Shown here piece after piece: positions 56,501 through 64,000 of a stretch of DNA of 64,000 bases. Location: positions 124,001-188,000 of the forward strand of contig CAYYWZ010000001.1 of the NCBI GenBank assembly GCA_964475415.1, in the 5' to 3' direction. The DNA comes from CALCMJ01 sp964475415. GTDB taxonomy: Bacteria > Bacteroidota > Bacteroidia > Chitinophagales > Saprospiraceae. Position 1 is the stretch's first letter; each line of letters opens with the position of its first letter. The position numbers were made by a program, and so were the translations under genes. Under the pieces are notes generated by a model. The model made no database searches and had not been told where the DNA came from. It worked only from the letters and a program-made list of their open reading frames with translations.

Positions 56501-56707
56501 TTAATTCAAGTTTTTTCTTAGCGTAATCAGTAATATTAAAGCTCCTAATAGAATTAGCGGAACTTGGATAATCTGGAGGTAACTAGCTATAAAACCAAGG
56601 AAGCTTGCACCACCTAAGTATACAACTAGCGTACTAATCCAGCAACAACTTGCGCCTAGAATAATAGCGACCAGGCCTCCTATAAAGGTCTTGTTGTCTT
56701 GTTTCAT
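56501..56707 (-). CDS. MerT-like small membrane protein
   Basis: A 68-residue inner-membrane protein with two or three hydrophobic segments (about 8-28, 30-48, 50-64). A double cysteine in the first helix (LGASCCWISTLV) resembles the metal-handling CC motif of mercury transporter MerT and related proteins. It starts 3 bp after the ArsM-like gene and so is translationally coupled with it. That coupling suggests a role in arsenic or metal transport or sensing. Specificity is not known. Confidence 0.75.
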   Translation of the reverse strand: MKQDNKTFIGGLVAIILGASCCWISTLVVYLGGASFLGFIASYLQIIQVPLILLGALILLITLRKNLN

Positions 56708-56710
56708 TCC

Positions 56711-57544
56711 TTAGCTCTTTGCCACTAGAGATATACTCTTAACCCTAGAAGCGAGGTCTTTTGCTTCTTCACTATTTATGTCAAAATTAAACTGCTGGGC
56801 TATCATACGTATAGTTGGGTCAGCCATCAGAAGTGCTAGAGGAAATTCTTTTTTAGAAACTACCTCGATGTTTTTAAAACCTGCTGCTTCTACATAGCCT
56901 AAGTAAGCGTCTAGTTTTTCTGCACCTCCTATACAGGCTGCATGTCTTGCCAAAGAATTCTTTACAAAGCCAGGAAGCTCTTTTTCTAAAATAATATCAC
57001 TGATGGCGAGTGTGGCTCCAGGCTTCAAAACGCGGTAAGCTTCTTTGAAAACTTTATCCTTATTTAAGGATAAATTAATAACGCAATTAGAAATAACAAG
57101 ATCCGCTATATTATCTTCTATGGGTAAGGCTTCTATGTCTCCCTTTTTGAATTTAACATTTTGGTAATTGCCTTTCTGGATATTCTTGTTAGCAAGAACT
57201 AGCATATCATCTGATAGATCTACGCCTATAACCTTACCTCCTAGACCTACTTGTTTAGCAACTATAAATGCATCAAAACCTGCTCCAGATCCTAGATCTA
57301 TAACTGTGTCACCCTTTTCTACTTTAGTTATTGCGAAGGGATTTCCACACCCTACACCTATATTAGAATTTTCTGGCACTTCATGAATCTGTTCCTCCGA
57401 ATAACCTATTGCTGAAGCAACAGCTTTAGAATTTTTTGTAGGTTCACAACAAGAAAAAAGTTTAGATAATAGATTTCCTTTAGTAGCTTTAGCTAATTCG
57501 CTGTAACTTTGTACAACCGAGTCTTTTACATCTTCTGATTTCAT
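56711..57544 (-). CDS. arsM: ArsM-like arsenite S-adenosylmethionine methyltransferase
   Basis: SAM-dependent methyltransferase of 277 residues, resembling arsenite methyltransferases that convert As(III) to methylated forms. The N-terminal Cys pair (FSCCEPT) and conserved cysteines in GVGCGNPF, ISNCVINL and AACIGGAEK match the arsenic-binding pattern of ArsM. The SAM site is seen as VIDLGSGAGFDAFIVA, with acidic GVDLSDDML. The MerT-like gene follows after 3 bp. The Crp/Fnr gene lies 68 bp upstream, with an Fnr-like box between them. Whether the natural substrate is arsenic is inferred from the cysteines. Confidence 0.87.
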   Translation of the reverse strand: MKSEDVKDSVVQSYSELAKATKGNLLSKLFSCCEPTKNSKAVASAIGYSEEQIHEVPENSNIGVGCGNPFAITKVEKGDTVIDLGSGAGFDAFIVAKQVGLGGKVIGVDLSDDMLVLANKNIQKGNYQNVKFKKGDIEALPIEDNIADLVISNCVINLSLNKDKVFKEAYRVLKPGATLAISDIILEKELPGFVKNSLARHAACIGGAEKLDAYLGYVEAAGFKNIEVVSKKEFPLALLMADPTIRMIAQQFNFDINSEEAKDLASRVKSISLVAKS

Positions 57545-57602
57545 TTTCTAAATTTCTGATTAATTAATAATCTAAAATTCAGCATAATGTAAATGACATC
57601 AA

Positions 57603-57616
57603 TTGATCTAGGTCAA
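57603..57616. promoter_or_regulatory. Fnr/Crp-like palindrome upstream of arsM
   Basis: TTGATCTAGGTCAA matches the Fnr-type box TTGAT-N4-ATCAA at nine of ten fixed positions. It overlaps the stop codon of the Crp/Fnr gene and lies about 59 bp upstream of the ArsM start, in the position expected for control of arsM. Confidence 0.55.
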
Positions 57617-58185
57617 GTTCCTATAATTTTTTTTCTGATTCGACTTAAAGTTTCTGGTGTGATCTGCAGATAAGAAGCGATATGATTAAGTGGAACTCTA
57701 TGCAGTAGTTCACTTTCGTTTTCTAAGATATGTTTATATCTATCTAGGGCGCTTAGGTTACGCATAGACTGGTTGTGTGTTTCTTCTATGATAAATTCTC
57801 TCTCTCCTGCAATCCTGCCCATTTGTTGCCAGAAGATATTCTTCTTATATAACTCTTGTAAGGCTGCATAAGAAAGTACAATCAGTTTAGTTTCTTCCAT
57901 CGCTTGTATACTACTCTCGCTTGGTCTCTGTGTAATCATACTACTATAAGAACAGGTAATTGCATTTTCTCTGCAAAAGCATTTCGTTATTTCTTTACCA
58001 TCGTGTAGGTAATATATTCTCACTAATCCTTTTTCGATAAATGCTAATTGCCTACAGGTTTGTCCCCTTTTTAGAAAATATGCTTCTGTCTCTAGGTTAA
58101 TTACTGACAAAGAAGGCTCTAGCTTTTCAAACATTTCTGGAGTATAATGCGGAAATTGTTTTAGAAAATTTTTGAATGCTTCCAT
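57613..58185 (-). CDS. Crp/Fnr-family transcription regulator
   Basis: Regulator of 190 residues with a cyclic-nucleotide-binding-like beta-roll (about 25-130) and a C-terminal winged HTH (about 145-190). The recognition helix reads TPETLSRIRKK. Its E--SR pattern is the one that reads TTGA-type half-sites in Fnr. Cysteines (CRQ, KCFC, TCS) do not match the Fe-S cluster spacing of Fnr, so the signal is not obviously oxygen. It is 25 bp downstream of tolC and probably part of the efflux transcript. A candidate target box lies at its own 3' end, before arsM. Confidence 0.9.
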   Translation of the reverse strand: MEAFKNFLKQFPHYTPEMFEKLEPSLSVINLETEAYFLKRGQTCRQLAFIEKGLVRIYYLHDGKEITKCFCRENAITCSYSSMITQRPSESSIQAMEETKLIVLSYAALQELYKKNIFWQQMGRIAGEREFIIEETHNQSMRNLSALDRYKHILENESELLHRVPLNHIASYLQITPETLSRIRKKIIGT

Positions 58186-58210
58186 TTAACATTTTTAGAA
58201 CTCTACTAAT

Positions 58211-59506
58211 TTACAACAAATCACCCACTAAGGCCAGCAGCTGAATCTCAGCTACTTTTACATTGAGCATTGCATTGTTGAGACTGGTCTGCGCATTAAG
58301 TAGATTTAGTTGTGCTTGTCTAAATTCTATAGATGTAATTCTTCCAATTTTTAGCTGTTCTTCCGTGAGTAAAAAATTATCCTCGTTAGTAGACACCGCG
58401 CTTCTTTCTACTTGTAATACATATTTAGAGTTTTGATAATTAGCCCATGCATTTATTATATCTCGTTCTAACTCTAACTGGATACGTTCGGTCTCTAGTC
58501 TAATGTTGTTAAGGTTGAGTACTGTGTTTTGTTTTCTGACGCCTCTACTAGCATCATACAGATTCCAAGCTAGGGTAAGTGATCCAGAAAATGCTTGAGA
58601 GTTAGATGTTGTTATAAAAGATCCTGGTGCATTGTTAGAGTAGTTATAGCTATAGCCAAGGTTCGATAATAGCAAGGGTGTTTTTTCTGCATCGATAATA
58701 TTCAAGTCTAATTCATTGAGTGATAAATTTTGACGATTGATTTGTAGATCTATATTGTTTTTTCTAGCCTTATCTAGCAAAGCGTCTAGCTTAAGCGTCT
58801 CATCTATATCTGTAATAGCTTCAACAACAAAGTCATCATTGACATTGGTACCCATAGCAATGTTAAGATCTCGCTTACTATTTTCTACATTTAGTCGAGC
58901 ATTGAGCAGATTTACACTATCTCGCTTTATATCTACTTCAGCATTCAAGATCTCCAAACTATTGCCTTGTCCATATTCAAGTTGGTACTTAGCTCTACGG
59001 AGACGCTCACTGGAAACTGCTATAGTTTCTTCCAGTGCTTCTAGGTTTTCCATAGCAATGGCTAATTGATAATAGACCTGATAGACGTTTAGCAGATTTT
59101 GTTGAATCGCTTGTTGTAGTTGTAAGTTACTTAGCTTTATACTTTCCTTAAGCTGATCTAAAGTAAGTGATCTAGTTTTATCATAAATAGTATAATCTGC
59201 TTGCACAGATGCTAATCCATTCCAACTTATTGCCTGAGCAGTACTAGCATCTAAGCCTGTACTAAATTTTTGGGAAGCACTTCCGTAATCTGCACTAAGT
59301 ACTCCCGATGCTGAAACGGTAGGTAGATATCCATTTACTTTTTTGTCTGTTAGGTTCTCAGCAAGTTCCACATTATTTTGAGAAATACGGATGCCAAAAT
59401 TATTTTCTAAGGTTAACATTTTAGCCTGCTCTAAACTCATTACATTTTGACTATTGCAAAATGAAAGGCTTAAGAAAAAGAATAAAACTACTATACTATA
59501 TTTCAT
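58211..59506 (-). CDS. TolC-family outer-membrane efflux protein
   Basis: Outer-membrane exit duct of a tripartite efflux pump. A signal peptide (1-20) is followed by two OEP repeats, each mostly long helical coiled coil. Marks are MSLEQAKMLTLENNFGIRIS at the start, QLEYGQGNSLEILNAEVD and the second-repeat EEQLKIGRITSIEFRQAQL. The 431 residues are normal. It follows the RND pump by 41 bp and precedes crp by 25 bp. Its cargo is whatever the RND pump selects, which is unknown. Confidence 0.93.
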   Translation of the reverse strand: MKYSIVVLFFFLSLSFCNSQNVMSLEQAKMLTLENNFGIRISQNNVELAENLTDKKVNGYLPTVSASGVLSADYGSASQKFSTGLDASTAQAISWNGLASVQADYTIYDKTRSLTLDQLKESIKLSNLQLQQAIQQNLLNVYQVYYQLAIAMENLEALEETIAVSSERLRRAKYQLEYGQGNSLEILNAEVDIKRDSVNLLNARLNVENSKRDLNIAMGTNVNDDFVVEAITDIDETLKLDALLDKARKNNIDLQINRQNLSLNELDLNIIDAEKTPLLLSNLGYSYNYSNNAPGSFITTSNSQAFSGSLTLAWNLYDASRGVRKQNTVLNLNNIRLETERIQLELERDIINAWANYQNSKYVLQVERSAVSTNEDNFLLTEEQLKIGRITSIEFRQAQLNLLNAQTSLNNAMLNVKVAEIQLLALVGDLL

Positions 59507-59547
59507 AAACTTCAGAATTAATAAACACTAGATATATGATATACTTT

Positions 59548-62500
59548 TTAAAAAGACTCTGCTGCTTCCTTCTCTGACTCTAACTCTATGATGGCTCTTT
59601 CTACAGATTCCTTTGTTGGTTTCTTACCTGTCCAGAACCAGGTTAATAATACTTTGACATTATTCTTCAATGACAATAATAAGGGTAACAAAAATAAGGT
59701 CATAAATGTAGCATAAGCAATACCATAAGCAACAGAAATTGCCATAGGTATCAAAAACTGAGCAGAGAAACTCTTCTCAAAAATCAATGGTGCCAATCCA
59801 GCTACTGTTGTGATAGACGTAAGAAAAATTGCTCTAAACCTAGAACGTCCTGCCTCCACCATAGCCTTATGATAGGGTTCTCCAGATTTGAGCAAGAGAT
59901 TAAATTTCTCGACCAATACTAAGCCATCATTCACTAGTATACCGATTAGCGCTACTATACCTAATCCAGATAATATGTTGATACTTACACCATGTATCCA
60001 GTGTCCCCATGCTACACCAACAAAACAAAAAGGAATCAAAATGAAAAGCAATAATGGTTGTCCATAAGATCTGAATACGAACGCTATCACACTATACATG
60101 AGTAATAGTATTATAGGTAATATTTTAAATAATGCCGTTCCGATTCTAGAAAAGCCTCTATTCTGGCCTTCATACAAAGCGGTCACTGTCGGATATTTAG
60201 CTAAGAGGTTAGGGACAACATTAGCTTTTATATCAGACAATACTTCAGGAGCGGAATCTGATGGATCGGCTAAATCTGCATCTACACGGATCTCTCTTCT
60301 ACCGTCTATATGATTGATAACTACTTCTCCCCTTCCTATAGTATACGTTGCAATTTCAGAAAGCGGCACTCTGCTACCTGTGGGTGTAACGATACGCATA
60401 TCATCTAGATTAGAAATACTGCTACGGTTACTGCGATCGTATCTTACCCATACTCTGATCTCATCTCTTCCTCGCTGAAAACGCTGGACAGAATTTCCAA
60501 AAAATCCAGAACGCACCTGTGCCATAACTTGCTGTAAATTCAGACCCAGTAGATAAGCATTATCCTTTAGTTCGAGTTTGACCTCTTTGATACCTGCAGG
60601 ATCATTGTCGGTAATATCTGTAAGTCGAGGATTATTCCCAAAGCTAGCCTTCAGGTCCTCAGTAGCCTTCTTAAGTTCATCTACATTATTTCCTACCAGC
60701 GATACCGAAACTGGAGATCCTCCAAAAGCATTACCGGAACCATACACTACTGATTCAGCTTCATAAATCGGACCTACTCTTTTTCTTATATTATTAGAAA
60801 TCACAGAAGCTGGTATATCTCTTTTCTCACCTGGAAGAAGATTCAGCACTAGAGAAGCTGTGGAAGAACCTGGTCCAAGCCTTCGTACGATATTCTGTAT
60901 AAGGGGCAAGGTATCCACCTTGGTCAACTCTTCATTGGCTTTCCATGCTTCTACCTCGATAATGTTTATCAATGAATCGGTAATCAACTCACTCGTACCT
61001 TGTGGTAATTCCAAATTTATACTTACTCGATCTGATGCTACAGTAGGAAAAAAATTAAATCTTATAATGCCTCCTTCGATTGCTCCTAAAGTAGCTAGTA
61101 GCAAAGCAATAGGAATGGCAAAACCGAAAATGGGAAAGTTAAGTACAAATCTGAGTAAGGGCACATAGAATGTTTCTCGTAACCAAATCATAATTTTATC
61201 AGCCCACACATTTATTATAAATGGTTTAGCATCTTTATTCAAGGCATTAGAATGCGCGAGGTGAGCAGGAAGTATTAAAAAAGCTTCTACTAAAGATATC
61301 AACAAAATAATAATTACTATCGTAGAAATCTGACCGAAAAAGGATCCTAGTCTTTCTGGCAAAAACAAAAAGGTCGAGAAAGCGATCATCGTTGTCATAA
61401 TGGCTGCTATGATCGGAGGCATTACCTGGCGCGAACCTTCTACTGCAGCTCGCAGTTTAGGTTTTCCATTTTCATATTGATCATAAATGTTTTCTGCTAT
61501 TACAATTCCATCATCGACAAGTATACCTATAACAATGATCATCCCAAATAAAGAAATCACATTTATCGTCATAAATCCTGGCGCAAAAATAAACAAACCT
61601 AAAAAGGAAAAAGGTAAACCTACTGCTACCCATAAAGCTATACTCGGCTTAAGGAAAATTGAAAGAAATAAAAGCACTAACAAAATTCCAAATAAACCAT
61701 TTTCCAAAAGTAGATTTTGACGATCATTTAGTGCAATAGAGGAATCTGAGCTTACGTTAAGCTGCACTACATCATTCTTTTCATTAAATTCCTTAATATA
61801 ATTTTTTACTTGATCTGTAGCATAAAGAAGGTCTTCAGAGTTAGTTGTACTGATAGAAATCTGTACCGCTGGATCTCCGTTAAAGTCGATTCTATCAGGA
61901 GTCTCCGACCACTTATCTCTTACAACAGCTACATCTCTCAGACGTACTATTTGTCCAGAATTAGTAGATTTTACTACAATAAAGTCTAAACCATCACCAT
62001 AGTAAGATCTATTGTTAGCTCTTATGAGATATTCTTCTGTATCTGTTTTGATATTTCCACCAGTTGTTAGGAGATTAGTATTTCTAACAGCTGCCGCTAC
62101 CTCATCAAAGGTCAGATTAAAGGCCAACAACTTATCCTCCTTTATTGCGATCTCTATCTCTTCATCTGGGAATCCACTGAGTTCTATTTGAGAAATACCT
62201 CCTATCGCACGTAGGTCTTCTTCTATTTTTCTCGCTTCTTCTTTTAAGGTAATCAAGGGAAGTCCTTCCCCACTTACTGTAAAGGTGATCGCACTATTTA
62301 TATTCTCCTGTTTAGAGATCACAGGTGGTTCCATGTCTGTAGGAAAAGAAGGTACACGATCTACAGCATTTTTGACATTGGCCAATATAATATCTATGTC
62401 TGCTCCCTCTACTATTTCTACTGTTATGGTTGCTGCATTTTCGCTAGAAGCAGAGGTCACCCTGTCTAAATCCACCAAGCCTCTTAGGTTATCCTCGATC

Positions 62501-62700
62501 TTCAGTACTACACCTTCTTCTATCTCAGCAGGAGAAGCACCAGGATATACAATATTAATAAAGATCAACTTAGAATCATCTAGTGGAAAATATGATGAGT
62601 TGGTATCCTGCAATCCAAAGTAACCAAATACTGCAGTACATATCATCAAGATATTTACTGCGACAGGATACTTTATAAAAAAGGAGATAAAATTATTCAT
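59548..62700 (-). CDS. RND-family efflux pump inner-membrane protein (AcrB/HAE1-like)
   Basis: Proton-driven pump of 1050 residues with 12 membrane helices and two large periplasmic loops. Helix 4 carries the proton-relay pair in GILVDDGIVIAENIYDQYEN. The N-terminal start IKYPVAVNILMI is typical. The repeat structure is clear: a second GILVNDGLVLVEKFN lies near 935. The CusA-type metal-binding Met triad is not evident, so drug or lipid-type substrates are more likely than copper or silver. It is preceded by the adaptor gene (45 bp) and followed by tolC (41 bp). The substrate is not predictable. Confidence 0.94.
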   Translation of the reverse strand: MNNFISFFIKYPVAVNILMICTAVFGYFGLQDTNSSYFPLDDSKLIFINIVYPGASPAEIEEGVVLKIEDNLRGLVDLDRVTSASSENAATITVEIVEGADIDIILANVKNAVDRVPSFPTDMEPPVISKQENINSAITFTVSGEGLPLITLKEEARKIEEDLRAIGGISQIELSGFPDEEIEIAIKEDKLLAFNLTFDEVAAAVRNTNLLTTGGNIKTDTEEYLIRANNRSYYGDGLDFIVVKSTNSGQIVRLRDVAVVRDKWSETPDRIDFNGDPAVQISISTTNSEDLLYATDQVKNYIKEFNEKNDVVQLNVSSDSSIALNDRQNLLLENGLFGILLVLLFLSIFLKPSIALWVAVGLPFSFLGLFIFAPGFMTINVISLFGMIIVIGILVDDGIVIAENIYDQYENGKPKLRAAVEGSRQVMPPIIAAIMTTMIAFSTFLFLPERLGSFFGQISTIVIIILLISLVEAFLILPAHLAHSNALNKDAKPFIINVWADKIMIWLRETFYVPLLRFVLNFPIFGFAIPIALLLATLGAIEGGIIRFNFFPTVASDRVSINLELPQGTSELITDSLINIIEVEAWKANEELTKVDTLPLIQNIVRRLGPGSSTASLVLNLLPGEKRDIPASVISNNIRKRVGPIYEAESVVYGSGNAFGGSPVSVSLVGNNVDELKKATEDLKASFGNNPRLTDITDNDPAGIKEVKLELKDNAYLLGLNLQQVMAQVRSGFFGNSVQRFQRGRDEIRVWVRYDRSNRSSISNLDDMRIVTPTGSRVPLSEIATYTIGRGEVVINHIDGRREIRVDADLADPSDSAPEVLSDIKANVVPNLLAKYPTVTALYEGQNRGFSRIGTALFKILPIILLLMYSVIAFVFRSYGQPLLLFILIPFCFVGVAWGHWIHGVSINILSGLGIVALIGILVNDGLVLVEKFNLLLKSGEPYHKAMVEAGRSRFRAIFLTSITTVAGLAPLIFEKSFSAQFLIPMAISVAYGIAYATFMTLFLLPLLLSLKNNVKVLLTWFWTGKKPTKESVERAIIELESEKEAAESF

Positions 62701-62745
62701 TGTAGCTCTTGAGTTTAAAAGATGAAATGCTTTTACAAAATACGT

Positions 62746-63861
62746 TTACTGCTTTTCTTCGAATCTTTCCACAAGCATTCGGTCATAAGCACCTGGAATC
62801 ATTTTGTCCAGTATTTCAGTTCCATCATCTAGTCCTCTTATCACTACTGTCTTATCGGTATAGTGTACAGGATCTATTTCTGTCAAGTTAAGCATGCCAT
62901 CTCTTAGCACATAGATTTTAGAATTATCTACTAACAATTTTCTAGAGATTTCAAAAGTGTTTTTCTCATTCTTAGCATTGAGAACAGCTTCTAGATACAT
63001 ACCTTCTCGCAAGCCTCTACCCGTTACTTGTATAAAGGCTTGTATTGTTTGGGTATTCGGATCTATCAGTTTATTGATCCGTGTCACTCTTCCTTTCCAG
63101 GTTTTTGTTTTTTCTACATTTTGAAGTTTTACTGAGTTACCTGATTTCAGCTGGTCAGCATAAGTAGAATTTACGGCTACTTCCAGTTCATAGACATTAG
63201 GGTCTATGAACTCTCCTAACTTTTGTCCCGCACGGACCAAAGAACCTATATTGATCGTTGCTTCCGTAAGTACACCATTATAAGGAGCATAGATAGCATA
63301 CTTACTCATACGCTCTTCTATATTTTTTACAGTATACCAGTTGGTAATAATATTTTGCCCTGCGATATATAGTTTCTCTCTTTCTGAACTGGTTTTGGGG
63401 AGAGGCCTTAAAGAACTATTGAGATCAAATTCTTTGACATAAGTTTCCCACTTATCAAAAGCTTCTGGGTAATCAAACTTTAGGTCTGGTAGAATACCTA
63501 CTAATAAATTCTGCAGACTACTTTTTTGTGATAAGAGACTCGCCCGCTCCTCTGCATTATTGAGACGGATCAGCACATCTCCACTATTATAACTTACTCC
63601 TGGTTTAAAAGCTTTATCACTATACTCAAATATCCCTTGAACTTCAGAAAATAGTTCTATTCTTTCTTTGGCTGCTAAGTTACCACTAGCGGTCACTGTT
63701 ATGGGTGTATCTTCATTTTTGACGATCTGGGTAAATACTTTTGATATAGCCTTTTTAGGTTTTTCTCTTTGAGGTCTTTCTGTAGCTGCAAGGTTTTGTT
63801 TTACATAATACCCACCACCAATTATAAGTATACCAATAATGCTGATAATTATTTGTCTCAT
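62746..63861 (-). CDS. Membrane-fusion (adaptor) protein of the RND pump
   Basis: Periplasmic adaptor of 371 residues linking the RND pump to TolC. An N-terminal membrane anchor (1-22) is followed by a barrel-sandwich (lipoyl-like) domain and a helical hairpin (about 60-180), then a beta-barrel and membrane-proximal domain. Marks are AKERIELFSEVQGIFEYSDK and YNGVLTEATINIGSLVRAGQ, with VTRINKLIDPNTQTIQAFIQ near 250. It is the first gene of the efflux block. Its promoter was not found in the 139 bp that remain before the window end, which contain only AT-rich sequence. Confidence 0.93.
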   Translation of the reverse strand: MRQIIISIIGILIIGGGYYVKQNLAATERPQREKPKKAISKVFTQIVKNEDTPITVTASGNLAAKERIELFSEVQGIFEYSDKAFKPGVSYNSGDVLIRLNNAEERASLLSQKSSLQNLLVGILPDLKFDYPEAFDKWETYVKEFDLNSSLRPLPKTSSEREKLYIAGQNIITNWYTVKNIEERMSKYAIYAPYNGVLTEATINIGSLVRAGQKLGEFIDPNVYELEVAVNSTYADQLKSGNSVKLQNVEKTKTWKGRVTRINKLIDPNTQTIQAFIQVTGRGLREGMYLEAVLNAKNEKNTFEISRKLLVDNSKIYVLRDGMLNLTEIDPVHYTDKTVVIRGLDDGTEILDKMIPGAYDRMLVERFEEKQ

Positions 63862-64000
63862 AGAATGTTAGCTATTTATGAATAGATCCTAGATGTTGAA
63901 TAGATCATACTGAACATCTATAACAACGTAAAGTTGCTTAAAAATGTAAAGAAATATTGTATTTCTTATACCTCGAAGGTAGAATGTTTTTAATAAAAAA

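Noticed and set aside
1..64000. CRISPR arrays, prophage, integrases or intact insertion sequences
   Set aside because: No regularly spaced repeats, integrase, transposase or phage structural genes were seen on either strand.

Overview
The window is a stretch of an AT-rich chromosome from a member of the Bacteroidota, probably a marine or polysaccharide-degrading one. The evidence is a SusC/SusD pair, many lipoproteins with a short lipobox, a type IX secretion (T9SS) sorting domain, the Bacteroidota families DUF4252 and DUF4837, LytTR two-component proteins, and promoters of the TAnnTTTG (-7) type. The exact family cannot be fixed from the sequence. I saw no rRNA, tRNA, CRISPR array or intact insertion sequence.

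Layout. 0.1-3.4 kb: a LysM glucosaminidase and two secreted proteins of unknown role. 3.4-16.4 kb: a laminarin (beta-1,3-glucan) utilization locus. A tandem-PKD surface lipoprotein, a GH16 endo-glucanase, SusC, SusD and a GH3 beta-glucosidase are co-oriented on the minus strand, and a membrane-spanning LuxR-type regulator is divergent to them. 16.4-24.2 kb: lytic transglycosylase, DUF4837 lipoprotein, MoxR ATPase, DUF1232 protein, and a LytS/LytTR-type sensor kinase-response regulator pair preceded by a direct repeat that looks like a LytTR operator. 24.2-31.2 kb: sparse DNA with hairpins, a serine hydrolase, an MFS transporter, an SH3 protein, an orphan LytTR regulator coupled to a group III truncated hemoglobin, and DUF4252. 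31.6-39.4 kb: 4-hydroxyphenylpyruvate dioxygenase, DUF4287/DUF5655, GNAT, a collapsed TonB-receptor pseudogene, a structured GC-richer intergenic element, uvrA, and an ECF sigma factor. 39.4-40.3 kb: a decayed region with a duplicated sigma-gene 3' end and terminator, dispersed repeats and another gene relic. 40.3-50.9 kb: T9SS cargo protein, glycosyltransferase, ABC exporter, radC, a frameshifted PKD gene, a trans-sulfuration PLP enzyme, split transketolase, HU. 51.0-55.5 kb: small lipoprotein and an Opp-like peptide uptake operon without ATPases. 55.5-63.9 kb: an epimerase, then a minus-strand block of MFP-RND-TolC efflux pump, Crp/Fnr regulator, ArsM-like methyltransferase and a MerT-like small membrane protein.

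How it fits together. The glucan locus is a complete capture-import-hydrolysis unit: the surface lipoproteins and GH16 bind and cut the glucan, SusCD import oligosaccharides, GH3 releases glucose, and the divergent regulator probably senses the product in the periplasm. The efflux-Crp-ArsM-MerT block looks like a metalloid or toxicant response. An Fnr-like palindrome sits between crp and arsM, and the Crp recognition helix has the E--SR signature expected to read it. No single locus here is clearly a new defence or mobile system. The most notable material is regulatory (LytTR repeats, the Fnr-like box, the regulator-hemoglobin pair) and genomic decay (two receptor-like relics, duplicated 3' end, dispersed palindromes).
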